Positions 5,174-5,470 of a stretch of 5,470 bases of DNA are shown here, one piece after another. Location of the stretch: assembly GCA_006227085.1 (NCBI GenBank), contig SBFY01000142.1, positions 1-5,470 on the forward strand, written 5' to 3'. Below the pieces are notes generated by a model. It was not told the origin of the DNA. It searched no databases and worked only from the letters and a program-made list of their open reading frames with translations. The stretch comes from Gammaproteobacteria bacterium. GTDB taxonomy: Bacteria > Pseudomonadota > Gammaproteobacteria > Pseudomonadales > M0112. The first letter of the stretch is position 1, and every line of letters begins with the position of its first letter. Position numbers and translations under genes: made by a program.

Positions 5174-5470
5174 TCAAGGCACCTTCTGGAAGGTACCGAA
5201 CAAGCGGTCACACACCGATAACATCACCGAAATATTCTTCGGTTCGCGACTGGAATGATGGATGTCGTGGCAACGCGCAGTCGCAAAAAACCAGTCATAT
5301 ACCGGCAGCCGGTAATTGCAGTGCGTCACCATATTGACCGCGGTCACCGCGAACGCACCCACCGCAAAGGTCAGCGGATGAATCGGGAACAGGATGCCGT
5401 AGATATGGAAGCAGAAGAACACCGTCACGCCTTCCACCGGGTGCACCACCATCGCCGTCCAGATGGATAA
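5174..5470 (-). CDS. Sterol desaturase/fatty acid hydroxylase family protein, C-terminal fragment
   Basis: The frame is open through the right window edge, leaving the last 98 residues. This family uses clusters of histidines to hold a di-iron centre in the membrane and hydroxylates or desaturates lipids or carotenoids. Visible landmarks, numbered within the fragment, are HPVE (10-13, like the family's HPxE), HCNYRLP (50-56), the histidine box HDIHH (68-72), and the closing DRLFGT (88-93). Hydrophobic segments at about 15-29 and 33-49 fit membrane helices. The family usually has Trp before DRLFGT; here it is Cys87. The protein ends five residues after DRLFGT, shorter than many members. The first histidine boxes lie outside the window. 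A small membrane protein gene follows 4 bp downstream. The substrate cannot be judged from this part. Confidence 0.85.
   Translation of the reverse strand, partial: LSIWTAMVVHPVEGVTVFFCFHIYGILFPIHPLTFAVGAFAVTAVNMVTHCNYRLPVYDWFFATARCHDIHHSSREPKNISVMLSVCDRLFGTFQKVP

Overview
The window looks like chromosomal DNA of a moderately GC-rich gammaproteobacterium. The evidence is the gene order dnaG-rpoD, a sigma-70 whose regions 2-4 are almost the same as the E. coli and Pseudomonas proteins, and a tRNA with its 3' CCA encoded. The lipid- or hydrocarbon-oxidation flavour of the right half (P450, sterol desaturase/fatty-acid hydroxylase) fits a marine Oceanospirillales/Pseudomonadales-type bacterium such as an Alcanivorax relative. 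That last step is a guess, not a determination.

Left half (1-2475) is the conserved core. It holds the 3' end of dnaG (primase, DnaB-binding domain), a 136-bp gap with two hairpin/T-tract structures around an extended -10-like element, complete rpoD, and 23 bp later a CAU-anticodon tRNA. The anticodon arm of that tRNA marks it as tRNA-Ile2 (lysidine type) rather than tRNA-Met. A strong symmetric terminator then closes the rpoD-tRNA unit.

Right half (2476-5470) is accessory. A complete 482-aa cytochrome P450 on the minus strand diverges from a TetR-family regulator on the plus strand. Between them is a 32-bp inverted repeat, placed just where a P450 transcript would start, so the simplest reading is a ligand-responsive TetR that represses the P450 and probably itself. 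No ferredoxin or reductase partner is visible.

Directly after the TetR stop codon, the last 31 codons and part of the 3' flank occur a second time as a 129-bp tandem copy. The eight differences within those codons are all synonymous, so the second copy looks like the remnant of another functional TetR allele or paralogue rather than a fresh duplication. Beyond it, on the minus strand, are the C-terminal part of a histidine-box membrane oxygenase/desaturase-like enzyme and, 4 bp after its stop, a very AT-rich gene for a 69-residue two-helix membrane protein.

The most useful leads are the synonymous-only repeat scar, the P450/TetR operator, and the possible attenuator just upstream of rpoD. 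Nothing in the window clearly amounts to a wholly new biological system.
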